Origin: Smithellaceae bacterium
GTDB taxonomy: Bacteria > Desulfobacterota > Syntrophia > Syntrophales > Smithellaceae
Assembly (NCBI GenBank): GCA_028693285.1
Contig: JAQUVQ010000021.1
Span: 1 to 43,694, forward strand
Direction of reading: 5' to 3'
Length of the DNA: 43,694 bases
This document shows positions 26,348 to 35,230 of this stretch, piece after piece (position 1 is the first letter of the stretch; every line of letters starts with the position of its first letter). A program made the position numbers and the translations under genes. A model generated the notes under the pieces. The model was not told the DNA's origin. It did not search any database and worked only from the letters and a program-made list of their open reading frames with translations.

Positions 26348-26992
26348 CTATTTTTTGTCGCCGACCGCCGGTATTGCGATTCCGTACATGATCGCGTCAA
26401 TGACCTGGTCCAGCTCCCGGTCGTAATCGTCGAGCTGGATCATGGGGCCGAACAGATTGCGGTAAACGAAAAAAAGAACCAGATTGCCCAGAATGCCGCG
26501 GCCCGCGACGACCGCGTCAATTTCCCTTTTCATCAGCCCTTTTTCAACCATCTCCCGGTGATATTCCTCAAATACCTCGACGGACCGGGAAATGATTTTG
26601 TCGTAGAGGATCTGCCGGATGTCTTCATGATACATCGCCTCCGTGATCACGATGCGCAGCATGGGAAAAACGGCATCGATCATGGCCATGCGGTCTTTCA
26701 AAACCAGCTTGATGCCGGCGCGAAGGTCTTCCCTGCCGTCCTGATAAAGAATTTTTTTGAGGCCGTACACCACCAGCAGCTCCGCGATGACATTGCCCAG
26801 GTGAATCAGAATGCCGCGCAGAATGTCCTTTTTGGTTTTAAAGTAGCGGAAAATGGTTCCTTCCGCGACTCCGGCCTGGCGCGCGATTTCGCTCGTGCTG
26901 GCCGCGCTGAAGCCTTTTTCTGAAATGACGGCAATCGCCGCATCAAGAATTTTTTTTTCTTTTTCCGACATTTTCAAATCAGGCGCCTGCAT
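26348..26992 (-). CDS. TetR family transcriptional regulator
   Basis: 214 aa. The N-terminal helix-turn-helix (residues 10-57) reads [20 protein letters not shown] then [20 protein letters not shown], the TetR/AcrR signature. The C-terminal ligand domain (about 60-205) is not recognisable beyond the family. It is first in the operon tetR-adaptor-pump and probably represses it together with itself: a perfect 7-4-7 inverted repeat (27065-27082) covers its promoter. The ligand would be a pump substrate (inference). ATG 26992 has AAAGG upstream; a second Met at residue 8 is possible. Confidence 0.9.
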   Translation of the reverse strand: MQAPDLKMSEKEKKILDAAIAVISEKGFSAASTSEIARQAGVAEGTIFRYFKTKKDILRGILIHLGNVIAELLVVYGLKKILYQDGREDLRAGIKLVLKDRMAMIDAVFPMLRIVITEAMYHEDIRQILYDKIISRSVEVFEEYHREMVEKGLMKREIDAVVAGRGILGNLVLFFVYRNLFGPMIQLDDYDRELDQVIDAIMYGIAIPAVGDKK

Positions 26993-27064
26993 GATGAATA
27001 CCTTTTTTCATTAAGCTCAGTAATTACTAATACTTGCAAAAACTTTTCTCCGTTGCCGTTATGT

Positions 27065-27082
27065 TGAGTGAGTAATCACTCA
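27065..27082. promoter_or_regulatory. TetR-type operator (perfect palindrome)
   Basis: TGAGTGA-GTAA-TCACTCA, two perfect 7-nt arms with a 4-nt centre. This arrangement is typical for TetR/AcrR regulators with TGAGTGA half-sites. It overlaps the -10 region of the minus-strand promoter and lies between tetR and prmC, so both could be affected. Confidence 0.78.
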
Positions 27083-27100
27083 TTTTTGTGTTTTTGTCAA
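27071..27100 (-). promoter_or_regulatory. Sigma-70 promoter of the efflux operon
   Basis: Minus strand TTGACA (27095-27100), 18-nt spacer, ATTACT (27071-27076). The -10 and part of the spacer are inside the TetR-type palindrome, which fits repression by blocking RNA polymerase. Confidence 0.65.
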
Positions 27101-27221
27101 TATTTTTTTGAGCGAAGTTCCGTTCCATAAAAAATGGCCGTTTGGATATTCGGTCCAAATAAGATATAGATTGAAAAATCATCGGGGCGGCCGTGTAATG
27201 CGCCTCGCCGCAAAGGGAAAA

Positions 27222-28076
27222 ATGACGGTCCGGGAAATCATTTTTGAAGCGACGCAAACGCTGGAGAAAGCCGGGATTCCTTCCGCTCGCCTTGACGCTG
27301 AAGTTTTGCTGGCTTTTCTTTTGCGGTGCAACCGCCTGGCGTTCATCAAAAATCCGGACGAGGCGCCAAGCAAAAAACAATTGGCCGACTTTGAGCGGCT
27401 GATCGCCAGACGGGCGAAAGGAGAGCCTGTGGCTTACCTTACGGGCCGAAAAGCTTTCTGGTCCTTTGTCCTGGAAGTAAATCCTTCCGTGCTGATTCCC
27501 CGCCCCGATACGGAAGTAATTGTCGAAGAGGCGCTTTCCGTTGCACAGCGGGAAGCCTGGAGCAATCCGCGCATTCTGGACATCGGCACGGGAAGCGGCG
27601 CAATCGCGCTGGCGCTGGCCTGCGAAATCCCCGGCGCGGCCATTACCGCCACGGACATCTCGTCGGCGGCCCTCAAAACGGCGCAAAAAAATGCCGCCGC
27701 CCTGAAACTGGATCAGCCGGTCGTGTTTCGTGAGGGCGATCTTTTCGAGCCGGTTGACGGCCGGTTTGACCTGATTGTTTCCAATCCTCCCTACATCGGA
27801 GCGGAGGATTTCGAGTCCCTGCCCGCCGGGGTGAAAAACTTCGAGCCGGATGAAGCGCTCCGGGCGGGCCAAACAGGTCTGGAATTTTACCAAAAGTTGA
27901 TATATCAGGCACACGGATACCTCGCGGAAAATGGCTGGCTTTTGCTTGAAATCGGCGCTACACAAGAGCAGGAAGTTCGCGCCATCTTTGAGGCCCATAA
28001 GGATTTTTACGAACGGGTCGATGTGCGTGAAGACTACGCGGGATTGCCGCGCGTGATCAAAGGAAGGAGAAGGTAA
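27222..28076 (+). CDS. prmC: Release factor glutamine methyltransferase
   Basis: 284 aa. N-terminal helical domain (residues 1-80, ending in RRAKGEPVAYLTGRK), then a SAM-dependent Rossmann domain with ILDIGTGSGAIALALA and the catalytic NPPYI in LIVSNPPYIGAEDF. It methylates the Gln of the GGQ motif in RF1 and RF2. ATG 27222 is preceded by AAAGGGA and gives the usual family length; upstream in-frame starts would add 30-38 residues. The murA GTG start abuts its TAA, so the genes are coupled. In many bacteria prmC is next to prfA; that is not the case here. A TTTGGA/TCCAAA repeat at 27141-27159 lies in its leader. Confidence 0.93.
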   Translation: MTVREIIFEATQTLEKAGIPSARLDAEVLLAFLLRCNRLAFIKNPDEAPSKKQLADFERLIARRAKGEPVAYLTGRKAFWSFVLEVNPSVLIPRPDTEVIVEEALSVAQREAWSNPRILDIGTGSGAIALALACEIPGAAITATDISSAALKTAQKNAAALKLDQPVVFREGDLFEPVDGRFDLIVSNPPYIGAEDFESLPAGVKNFEPDEALRAGQTGLEFYQKLIYQAHGYLAENGWLLLEIGATQEQEVRAIFEAHKDFYERVDVREDYAGLPRVIKGRRR

Positions 28077-29324
28077 GTGGATAAAATTGTAATTTCCGGG
28101 GGCAGGCCGCTTCACGGAGACGTTCGAATCAGCGGCGCGAAAAATGCCGCCCTGCCGGTGCTGACCGCCGCGCTTCTGACCGCAGAGCCCTGCACGTTTT
28201 CCAATATTCCGGACCTGGTGGACATCAAAACGGCCTGCAAGCTCTTAAGAAATATGGGCGTGGAAATTGAAGGCGCGGGCACGGTAAAAATCAGCGCCGA
28301 AAAAATCACCGACAGCGTCGCCCCGTATGATCTGGTCAAAACGATGCGCGCGTCCATCCTGGTTCTAGGGCCGCTGGTGGCCCGCACGGGCAAAGCACGC
28401 GTTTCTCTGCCCGGCGGCTGCGCCATCGGAGCGCGCCCCGTCAATCTCCATATCAAGGCGCTCCAGGACATGGGCGCGACCGTGGACCTGAAGGAAGGCT
28501 ATATCGAGGCCAAAGCCGGCAGGCTCAAAGGCGCCGATATTTATTTTGATCTGCCCACGGTGACCGGCACTGAAAATATCATGATGGCGGCAACCCTGGC
28601 GGACGGCGTCACCGTGCTCAACAACGCCGCGCGGGAGCCGGAAATCGTCAACCTGGCGGAGGTGCTGCAGGGCATGGGCGCCAACATCAGCGGCGCGGGA
28701 ACGGACGTGATCACCATCACCGGCGTATCCGAACTTTCCGGAACCGAGGCGGCCGTCATCCCCGACCGCATCGAAGCCGGCACGTTCATGATCGCCGCCG
28801 GCATCACCGGCGGGGAAATCAACGTGCTGGGATGCGTCCCCCGGCACCTGGAAGCGCTGATCAACAAACTGCGGGACACCGGCATGAGAATCCGGCCCAC
28901 TGAAGGAGGGCTTCGCGTCGCCGCCGGAAGCAAAATCTCCAGCGTGGACGTCAAAACCCTTCCCCATCCCGGCTTTCCGACGGATCTGCAGGCGCAGATC
29001 ATGGCCTACCTGTGTGTCGCAAGCGGCCTGTCGGTCATCACGGAGACGGTTTTTGAAAACCGCTTCATGCACGTGAGCGAACTGATGCGCATGGGCGCGG
29101 ACATCACGATTCAGGGCGGCAGCGCCGTGGTGCGCGGCGTTCCCTCTCTCAACGGCGCGCAGACCATGGCCACGGACCTGCGGGCCTCCGCCTCGCTGAT
29201 TCTGGCGGCGCTGGTCGCAAAAGGCACGACGGAAATTTCGCGGGTCTATCACATCGACCGCGGTTACGAGAACATCGAAAAGAAATTTTCCGCGCTGGGC
29301 GCGGACATCAAAAGGGTAAAATAA
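28077..29324 (+). CDS. murA: UDP-N-acetylglucosamine 1-carboxyvinyltransferase
   Basis: 415 aa, GTG start directly after the prmC stop with GGAAGGAG upstream. Catalytic C115 lies in [13 protein letters not shown], the fosfomycin-reactive Cys of the E. coli enzyme. The substrate-binding [11 protein letters not shown] (residues 19-29) and the inverse alpha/beta barrel pattern are intact. It adds enolpyruvate from PEP to UDP-GlcNAc, the first committed step of peptidoglycan synthesis, in the cytoplasm. It is followed after 3 nt by hisD in the same run prmC-murA-hisD. Confidence 0.96.
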   Translation: MDKIVISGGRPLHGDVRISGAKNAALPVLTAALLTAEPCTFSNIPDLVDIKTACKLLRNMGVEIEGAGTVKISAEKITDSVAPYDLVKTMRASILVLGPLVARTGKARVSLPGGCAIGARPVNLHIKALQDMGATVDLKEGYIEAKAGRLKGADIYFDLPTVTGTENIMMAATLADGVTVLNNAAREPEIVNLAEVLQGMGANISGAGTDVITITGVSELSGTEAAVIPDRIEAGTFMIAAGITGGEINVLGCVPRHLEALINKLRDTGMRIRPTEGGLRVAAGSKISSVDVKTLPHPGFPTDLQAQIMAYLCVASGLSVITETVFENRFMHVSELMRMGADITIQGGSAVVRGVPSLNGAQTMATDLRASASLILAALVAKGTTEISRVYHIDRGYENIEKKFSALGADIKRVK

Positions 29325-29327
29325 AAG

Positions 29328-30635
29328 ATGAAAATTCTTCGAGCCGACGCGAAAGCCTTCCACAATTTTTTTGCGGCCCTGCGGACAAGGGGCGGCGCGT
29401 TTTCGCCGGAGCTGCTGGCGGACGTGGCCCGCATCGTTCAGGAGGTGTCCGCGCGGGGGGACAAAGCCCTGTTTTCCTACACCCGGAAATTCGACGGCCA
29501 CGACCTGACTGCGGCAACCGTCGAAGCAACGGATGAGGAAAAGAAAGAAGCGCTGGCCCGCGTAAAACCGCGGGACCTGGAGGTCATCCGGCTTTCGGCC
29601 GAACGAATTGAAAAGTATCACCGCCGGCAGATCGCCCAGGGATGGTCGATGAAGGACGAAGACGGCGTCGAACTGGGCCAGCGGATCCTGCCGCTTGCGC
29701 GGGCGGGCATTTACGCGCCGGGCGGAAAGGCCTTTTATCCTTCCACGATCCTGATGGCGGCGATCCCCGCGCATCTCGCGGGCGTCAAAGAAATTCTGCT
29801 GGCAAGCCCCGTAAAGGACGGCCGGCTTTCCCCGCTCATTGCCGCGGCGGCCGAAGCCGCCCGGGTGGACCGCATCTTCAAGATCGGCGGCGCGCAGGCC
29901 GTCGCCGCCCTGGCGTACGGGACCGAAAGCGTTCCGCGCGTGGATAAAATCGTGGGGCCGGGCAACGCCTATGTCGCCGCGGCCAAGAAGCTGGTGTTCG
30001 GACAGGTGGCCATCGACATGATCGCCGGTCCCAGCGAGGTGGCGATCATCGCCGATCAAACCGCCGACCCCGTTTTCGTGGCGGCGGACATGCTGGCGCA
30101 GGCTGAACATGACGAAAAGGCGGCGGCCGTGCTGTTCACGCCCGATCCCGATCTGGCGCGCGAGGTTGAAGGAGAAATCAGACGGCAGATGAAAACCCTG
30201 TCCCGGAAAAAAATCATTCAAAAATCCCTGTCTTCCTTCGGCGCGATCATCATCACGGCTGATATCGACGAGGCGGCGGCGCTGACCAATCTCTTCGCGC
30301 CGGAGCACCTGGAGCTTCTGGTGGAGAATCCGACGAATGTTCTCAGGCAGATCCGCAGCGCCGGCTCCGTGTTCCTGGGGCCCTATACGCCGGAAGCCCT
30401 CGGCGATTACATCGCCGGCGCCAACCACATTCTGCCCACGGAAGGCACGGCGCGGTTCTCTTCGCCCCTGGGCGTTTATGATTTCTACAAGCGGATGAGC
30501 ATTCTGTCTTTCCCGCAGGCGGCTTTCGAAAAGCTTGCCCCGCAGACACGGCACTTCGCTGAAATGGAAGGACTGGACGCGCACGCCAATTCCGTGCAGG
30601 TTCGATGTAAAAGCGCTAAAGGATCAATAGCGTAG
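29328..30635 (+). CDS. hisD: Histidinol dehydrogenase
   Basis: 435 aa, full length. Motifs: YAPGGKAFYPSTILMAAIPA, IGGAQAVAALAYGTE, KIVGPGNAYVAAAKK and MIAGPSEVAIIAD for NAD binding. Zinc and catalytic residues lie in LAQAEHDEKA, NLFAPEHLELL, GANHILPT and LDAHANSVQ. It oxidises histidinol to histidine, the last two steps of histidine synthesis. The other his genes are not in the window, so hisD is detached here; it starts 3 nt after murA. The last codons lie in a long palindrome (30625-30667) that probably ends the transcript. Confidence 0.96.
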   Translation: MKILRADAKAFHNFFAALRTRGGAFSPELLADVARIVQEVSARGDKALFSYTRKFDGHDLTAATVEATDEEKKEALARVKPRDLEVIRLSAERIEKYHRRQIAQGWSMKDEDGVELGQRILPLARAGIYAPGGKAFYPSTILMAAIPAHLAGVKEILLASPVKDGRLSPLIAAAAEAARVDRIFKIGGAQAVAALAYGTESVPRVDKIVGPGNAYVAAAKKLVFGQVAIDMIAGPSEVAIIADQTADPVFVAADMLAQAEHDEKAAAVLFTPDPDLAREVEGEIRRQMKTLSRKKIIQKSLSSFGAIIITADIDEAAALTNLFAPEHLELLVENPTNVLRQIRSAGSVFLGPYTPEALGDYIAGANHILPTEGTARFSSPLGVYDFYKRMSILSFPQAAFEKLAPQTRHFAEMEGLDAHANSVQVRCKSAKGSIA

Positions 30636-30667
30636 GGAAAGGTTTTAAACCGTTCCCTACGCTATTG
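30625..30667. terminator. Long palindrome at convergent gene ends; repeat copy 2
   Basis: A 43-nt palindrome with 21-nt arms and one mismatch (left CAATAGCGTAGGG, right CCCTACGCTATTG, centre near TTTTAAA). It covers the end of hisD and reaches within 15 nt of the convergent enoyl-CoA gene, so it likely acts as a two-way terminator. Its core matches the reverse complement of the palindrome at 7048-7076, so it is a member of a dispersed repeat family that here serves as a terminator. Confidence 0.65.
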
Positions 30668-30681
30668 AAATGCTTATTGGA

Positions 30682-31392
30682 TTAAACGTAGAATCGACCG
30701 GACGCGATGATCGGCGGATCCTCATGATCGATCGCGTAAACGATGTCTTTGTTCATTTCCGCCTTGATCAGTTCAACGACCGGGCGTCTTTTGTTCTGAA
30801 GATTGGCAAATTTCATGACCTCGTCCATTAACTGATCGATATGGCAGGCCTTGGTGATGATATGGTGCTCCTCGCATTCCTGCGCGGCGCAGCGCTTTCC
30901 GGTCATGACCATCTCGTCGAGCTTGTAGCGGGGAACGGCTTTTTTCATCGCCGTCATCATGCCCGGCAAAAACGGAATGCCCAGATCGACTTCGGGAAAG
31001 CACATGAAGCCCCGGTCCGACCGCATGAAGCGAAAATCAAAATAGCAGCACATGATGGCGCCGCCGGCAAAGGCGTGCCCGGTCATTGCGGCGATGGTGG
31101 TCAGCGGATAGAGGGCAATTTTCCGAAACAGCGCCATCATCGTTTCGATAAATTTCTTGGCCGTGGCCGTGTCGTTTTTCTGCATGATCGGCATCAGCCA
31201 TTCCAGATCAATGCCGTTGCTGAAAATTTTGGCATCCGCTCCCCGAACAACCAGCACGGTGGCCTGGGTCTGTTTTTCCACGTGATCCAGCGTGTCAATA
31301 AATTTCTGCAGGAAATCCAGGTTCAAACGGTTTTCCCCTTCGTTCAGCGTCACAACGGCCACATGGCCTTCCAACTTGACTTCAATCGGCAT
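30682..31392 (-). CDS. Enoyl-CoA hydratase/isomerase family, probably enoyl-CoA isomerase-like
   Basis: 236 aa, somewhat short for the crotonase fold. The two oxyanion-hole segments are KIFSNGIDLEWL and GHAFAGGAIMCC, and a Glu in MCFPEVDLGIPFLPG occupies the site of the single catalytic acid of delta3-delta2-enoyl-CoA isomerases; the second Glu of hydratases is not evident. It should shift or hydrate a double bond of an acyl-CoA in fatty or aromatic acid breakdown. Its leader (31393-31555) has a 6-bp hairpin AACGGT/ACCGTT at 31423-31439, and the CoA-transferase gene lies 163 nt upstream, so it may be transcribed with it or alone. Confidence 0.82.
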   Translation of the reverse strand: MPIEVKLEGHVAVVTLNEGENRLNLDFLQKFIDTLDHVEKQTQATVLVVRGADAKIFSNGIDLEWLMPIMQKNDTATAKKFIETMMALFRKIALYPLTTIAAMTGHAFAGGAIMCCYFDFRFMRSDRGFMCFPEVDLGIPFLPGMMTAMKKAVPRYKLDEMVMTGKRCAAQECEEHHIITKACHIDQLMDEVMKFANLQNKRRPVVELIKAEMNKDIVYAIDHEDPPIIASGRFYV

Positions 31393-31555
31393 AATTCTTC
31401 TTCTTTCTTCAATATTTTTTTTAACGGTTCCGGACCGTTTGTACGACCTTTTTTTACTCTCTGTGACCCTTATCTTTTTGCGGCAATATTTTCAACCCCA
31501 ATTTCCATTCTTGCTTTGCCTTCAGCCCAACAGCCTTCAGTCTTTGCAGCCTTTC

Positions 31556-33529
31556 TTATTCCAGCGCCTCCCGCGCCTCTTCCTTGGACTGGAAAATGTG
31601 CGCCGCCAGATTCCGTTTTTTCAGCTCATCGCCCAGCTTCATGCGCAGAAACGCGCTGGTGGTGTAGCGGGTGACGTCGCTGTAGTATTCGGACACCACA
31701 TATTTGACCATTTTGACGTATTCATCTTCCAGGTCCGGCGCGATCGAGAAGTTGTCGTAGTTGACGATTGTTTTGACGCGCTTCCCCAGCGGAGCGCACA
31801 CTTCCGCCACGCGGGAGCGGATCGCCTCGATGTCGGCCGAGCTGCGGACATGGAGGCCCTCGAAATTGACATAAAAGATGTTGGTCGCCGGATCGTAGGT
31901 GAGACGTTCGGGAATCGGAATGCTCAGGAGATCATCCTTGAGCCCCATCAGCGGGAGCCTGAAGATCCGCTCGTCCATCGGGCGGACATTCTTCATGACC
32001 GGCCTGAATTCCATCTGCGCCAGTATGTCTTTTTCCAGGTCGACGCCGGGAGCGATTTCGGTAAGCTCCACGCCTTCGCGCGTCAGCCGGAATACGCATC
32101 TTTCGGTGACGTAAAACACCTGCTGTTCACCCTGCCGGGCGGTTTCGCCGCTGAAGGTGATCTGCTCCACTTCCCGCACGATTTTTTTCAGGCTCCCCTC
32201 CTGCACGATTTTCAGTTTGCCGTTTTCCACGGCCAGCCGGGTTCCGCCGGCGGTAAACGTTCCCGCGAAAACGATTTTCTTGGCGTTTTGCGTGATGTTG
32301 ATGAAGCCGCCGCAGCCGGCCAGTTTGGGACCGAACTTGCTGACGTTCACGTTGCCGTGGGAATCCATCTGGGCCAGCCCCAGGCAGGCCAGGTCCAGCC
32401 CGCCGCCGTCATAAAAATCAAACTGGGCGTGCATGTCGTTGAGAAAATCCATGTTGGTGGCGGTGCCGAAATCCCCGCCGCCTGAGGGAATGCCGCCGAT
32501 CGATCCCGCTTCCGCCGTGAGCGTCAGGTAATCGAAAATGCCTTCCTCGTTGGCGACGCTGGCCACGCCCTCCGGCATGCCGATGCCCAGATTCACCACC
32601 ATGTTCGGCCGAAGCTCAAAGGCGGCGCGGCGCGCGACAAGCTTCCGTTCGTCCATGGGCAGCGGCTCCACGGTGGCCGTGGGAATCTTGAATTCGCCGC
32701 TGAAGGCCGGATTATAGTGCGTGACATAGGTTTGCCAGTGATTTTCCGGCCTGGCCACAATTACGCAGTCCACCAGAATTCCGGGAATCCTGACATGGCG
32801 GGGATTGAGCGCGTGGCGGTCGGCGATCCTTTCCACCTGCACGATGACGAATCCGCCAGAGTTTTTAGCCGCCATGGCCATCGGCAGCACTTCCAGCGTC
32901 AGCGGCTCCTTTTCCATCGAAATGTTGCCGTCCATGTCCGCCGTGGTGCCGCGCAGAAACGCCACCGAAACCGGCAGGGTCTTGTAGGCCAGATATTCCC
33001 TGCCGTCAAAGGTGATCCGTTCAACCAGGTCTTCCGTGGTGACGGCGTTGACCTTGCCGGCGGACAGCCGGGGATCGACGAAGGTGCCCAATCCCACGTG
33101 CGTGATCGTCCGGGGCAGGCGTCCCGCGACATCCCGGTACATGTGCGTAATCACTCCCTGGGGAAAGTTGTAGGCTTCGATTTTTCCCGCGAGGGCGAGC
33201 TTCTGCATTTTGGGAATCAATCCCCAGTGCCCGGCAATGACGCGCCGGACCAGCCCGTCATGCGCCAGCCGGTTGACGCCCTTTTCCTTGCCGTCTCCGA
33301 TGCCGGCCGCGACGATGATCGTGAGATTTTTCGGTTCGCCCGTTTTCAGAAAGCGGTCTTCCAGCCCCTGGAGCAGCTCTTCGGGGGAGTAGCCGACAAA
33401 GCCGTTGACGGCAATGGTGTCCCCGTCCCGAATCACCCGCATGGCATCCTCCAGGGACACCACTTTCCCTCGCTTCATACCGGAGCGGATATCCGCAATG
33501 ACCGGACTGACGACGCCTTGGTTGCTCAT
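31556..33529 (-). CDS. Acyl-CoA:acetate/3-ketoacid CoA-transferase with C-terminal extension
   Basis: 657 aa. Both halves of a class I CoA-transferase are present in one chain: the alpha-like half (residues about 20-275; DGDTIAVNGFVGYSPEEL) and the beta-like half (about 290-520) with the active Glu in LTAEAGSIGGIPSGG, as in YdiF and propionate CoA-transferase. It moves CoA between carboxylic acids. Residues about 535-657 are an extra domain (FYVNFEGLHVRSS, KRVKTIVNYDNFSI, YYSDVTRYTTSAFLRM) absent from the short family members; I cannot name it, though it has a SpoIIAA/STAS-like alternating pattern. The two dehydrogenase genes lie upstream with gaps of 21 and 95 nt. Substrate unknown. Confidence 0.88.
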   Translation of the reverse strand: MSNQGVVSPVIADIRSGMKRGKVVSLEDAMRVIRDGDTIAVNGFVGYSPEELLQGLEDRFLKTGEPKNLTIIVAAGIGDGKEKGVNRLAHDGLVRRVIAGHWGLIPKMQKLALAGKIEAYNFPQGVITHMYRDVAGRLPRTITHVGLGTFVDPRLSAGKVNAVTTEDLVERITFDGREYLAYKTLPVSVAFLRGTTADMDGNISMEKEPLTLEVLPMAMAAKNSGGFVIVQVERIADRHALNPRHVRIPGILVDCVIVARPENHWQTYVTHYNPAFSGEFKIPTATVEPLPMDERKLVARRAAFELRPNMVVNLGIGMPEGVASVANEEGIFDYLTLTAEAGSIGGIPSGGGDFGTATNMDFLNDMHAQFDFYDGGGLDLACLGLAQMDSHGNVNVSKFGPKLAGCGGFINITQNAKKIVFAGTFTAGGTRLAVENGKLKIVQEGSLKKIVREVEQITFSGETARQGEQQVFYVTERCVFRLTREGVELTEIAPGVDLEKDILAQMEFRPVMKNVRPMDERIFRLPLMGLKDDLLSIPIPERLTYDPATNIFYVNFEGLHVRSSADIEAIRSRVAEVCAPLGKRVKTIVNYDNFSIAPDLEDEYVKMVKYVVSEYYSDVTRYTTSAFLRMKLGDELKKRNLAAHIFQSKEEAREALE

Positions 33530-33550
33530 GGAGCACCTCCCGTATGGTTG

Positions 33551-34312
33551 CTATGCAGTCATGGTTCCACCATCCACGTAGATGGTGTCTCCCGTAATGT
33601 AGTCCGCGGCGCCGGACGCCAGAAATAGCACCGCGCCGACAACATCCTCCGGTTCGGCGATCTTCCCCTTGGGAATGGCCTGGCAAATCAACTTTTCAAC
33701 ATCGGGATTGGACCAGATCGGCCGGCTGAAATCCGTTCGGGCAAATCCGGGCGCGACGGCGTTCACGTTGATGCCGAACTGCGCCCACTCCCTCGCCATG
33801 CAGCGGGTCAGATGCTTGAGCGCCGCCTTGCTGCAGCCGTAAGCCGCCATGCCCGCTTCGGCTTTTTCCGCGCCGACCGTGGTAATATTGATGATTTTCC
33901 CGCTTTTTTGTTCCATCATTTTTCGCGCGACCAGGCGGCTTAAAAGCCAGACGGCCTTTACATTGGTATTGAAACACTTGTCCCAGCCGTCCTCGCGCAG
34001 ATCGAGCAGGCCGCGCAGAAAGCTGCGGGCGGCGTTGTTCACCAGAATGTCAATCCGGCCGAATTCTTTGATCGCCGCATCGACCAGATTCTCCAGTTGT
34101 TCATGAACCGTCAGATCCGTCGGCACCGCCAGAGCTTTGCCGCCTTTGCCGGAGATTTCGCCGGCGACGGCATCGATCTCCGCTTTCGTTCTGCTGCACA
34201 GCACCACGTTCGCGCCGGCCTGGGCCAGACCCAGAGCAATCACGCGGCCGATCCCGCGGCCCGCGCCGGTTACAATCGCCGTCCTGCCGGCAAAATTGAA
34301 AACAGGTTTCAT
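33551..34312 (-). CDS. Short-chain dehydrogenase/reductase (SDR family)
   Basis: 253 aa. NAD(P)-binding TGAGRGIGR (residues 16-24), NNAAR, and active-site Tyr-Lys in AAYGCSKAAL with Thr (NITTVGAE) at the usual Ser position. C-terminal GDTIYVDGG matches the SDR end. It probably oxidises or reduces a hydroxyacyl or ketoacyl substrate in the acyl-CoA pathway encoded around it. Its stop lies 21 nt before the CoA-transferase start. The preceding gene is a second SDR with 95 nt between. Substrate cannot be predicted. Confidence 0.87.
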   Translation of the reverse strand: MKPVFNFAGRTAIVTGAGRGIGRVIALGLAQAGANVVLCSRTKAEIDAVAGEISGKGGKALAVPTDLTVHEQLENLVDAAIKEFGRIDILVNNAARSFLRGLLDLREDGWDKCFNTNVKAVWLLSRLVARKMMEQKSGKIINITTVGAEKAEAGMAAYGCSKAALKHLTRCMAREWAQFGINVNAVAPGFARTDFSRPIWSNPDVEKLICQAIPKGKIAEPEDVVGAVLFLASGAADYITGDTIYVDGGTMTA

Positions 34313-34407
34313 GAGCTTCGCCTCCTTTATTCATGTCATGCGGAATGCCGCCGCAGCCGCGGCGGCCGTTCGAAAACCAGGGCATTCGGCGCCCGATAAC
34401 CTTCTTC

Positions 34408-35157
34408 CTACATTTTCATTCCACCGTCGCAGAAGATGATCTGCCCGGTGATGAACGAACTTTCGTCGGATGCCAAAAACAGCGCCAGATTGGCGATGTC
34501 CTGCGGCGACCCCTTCCGGTTCAGCGGAACGATGAACGGCAGCATCATGTCCATCTGCTGAAGGACGTCCGGGGGCATGCCTTTCATCATATCCGTCCAG
34601 ATCATGCCCGGCGCGATGGCGTTGACGTTTACGTTTTTCGGCCCCAGCTCCTTGGCGGCGGTCTTGGTCATGCCGATCACCCCCGCTTTCGAGGCCGAGT
34701 AGTTGAGCTGGCCCGCGTTTCCCAGCGCGCTCACCGAGGAAATGTTGATGATCTTGCCGTACTTTTTCTCGCGCATGACGCGGCCCGCGCACTGGATGCC
34801 GTAGTAAACGCCCGTCAGGTTCACATCGATGACGGCTTTCCACTGGTCGTCCGTCATTTTGTGAAGCATCACGTCGCGGGTGATGCCCGCGTTGTTGACG
34901 ATAATGTCGAGCGTGCCGAATTGCGCCACGGCGGTGTCGACCATTTTCTGGACAACTTCCCGGTCGGACACGCTGCCCAGAACGGCCACGGCCTGCCCGC
35001 CGCCGGCCCTGACTTTCTCCACGACGGCCATGGCATCCGCCTCGTTGACGTCATTTACGATGATCTTCGCGCCTTCCTGGGCAAAACGCATCACAATGCC
35101 TTCTCCGATGCCGCGCCCCGATCCGGTTATGATGGCTGCCTTGTCTTTCAGTCTCAT
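34408..35157 (-). CDS. 3-oxoacyl-ACP/acetoacetyl-CoA reductase-like SDR (FabG/PhaB type)
   Basis: 249 aa. TGSGRGIGEG cofactor loop, NNAGITRDVMLHKMTDDQW (typical of FabG/PhaB), Ser in NISSVSALGNAGQ, and catalytic Tyr-Lys in NYSASKAGVIG. It is a good FabG homologue, but its place among CoA-linked genes, outside a fatty-acid-synthesis operon, suggests a 3-hydroxyacyl-CoA dehydrogenase or reductase. ParA is upstream (73 nt) and a second SDR downstream (95 nt). Confidence 0.87.
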   Translation of the reverse strand: MRLKDKAAIITGSGRGIGEGIVMRFAQEGAKIIVNDVNEADAMAVVEKVRAGGGQAVAVLGSVSDREVVQKMVDTAVAQFGTLDIIVNNAGITRDVMLHKMTDDQWKAVIDVNLTGVYYGIQCAGRVMREKKYGKIINISSVSALGNAGQLNYSASKAGVIGMTKTAAKELGPKNVNVNAIAPGMIWTDMMKGMPPDVLQQMDMMLPFIVPLNRKGSPQDIANLALFLASDESSFITGQIIFCDGGMKM

Positions 35158-35230
35158 ACGATCTCCTTTTCATTTTTTTCGGTGGTCAACCGTTTACCGG
35201 TTTTTCCCGTTGTTTCCCTTCATGACCCCC

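Noticed and set aside
28365-30584. A 739-codon open frame on the minus strand opposite murA and hisD
   Set aside because: Arg/His/Gly-rich translation without a recognisable domain, spanning two well-identified plus-strand genes.
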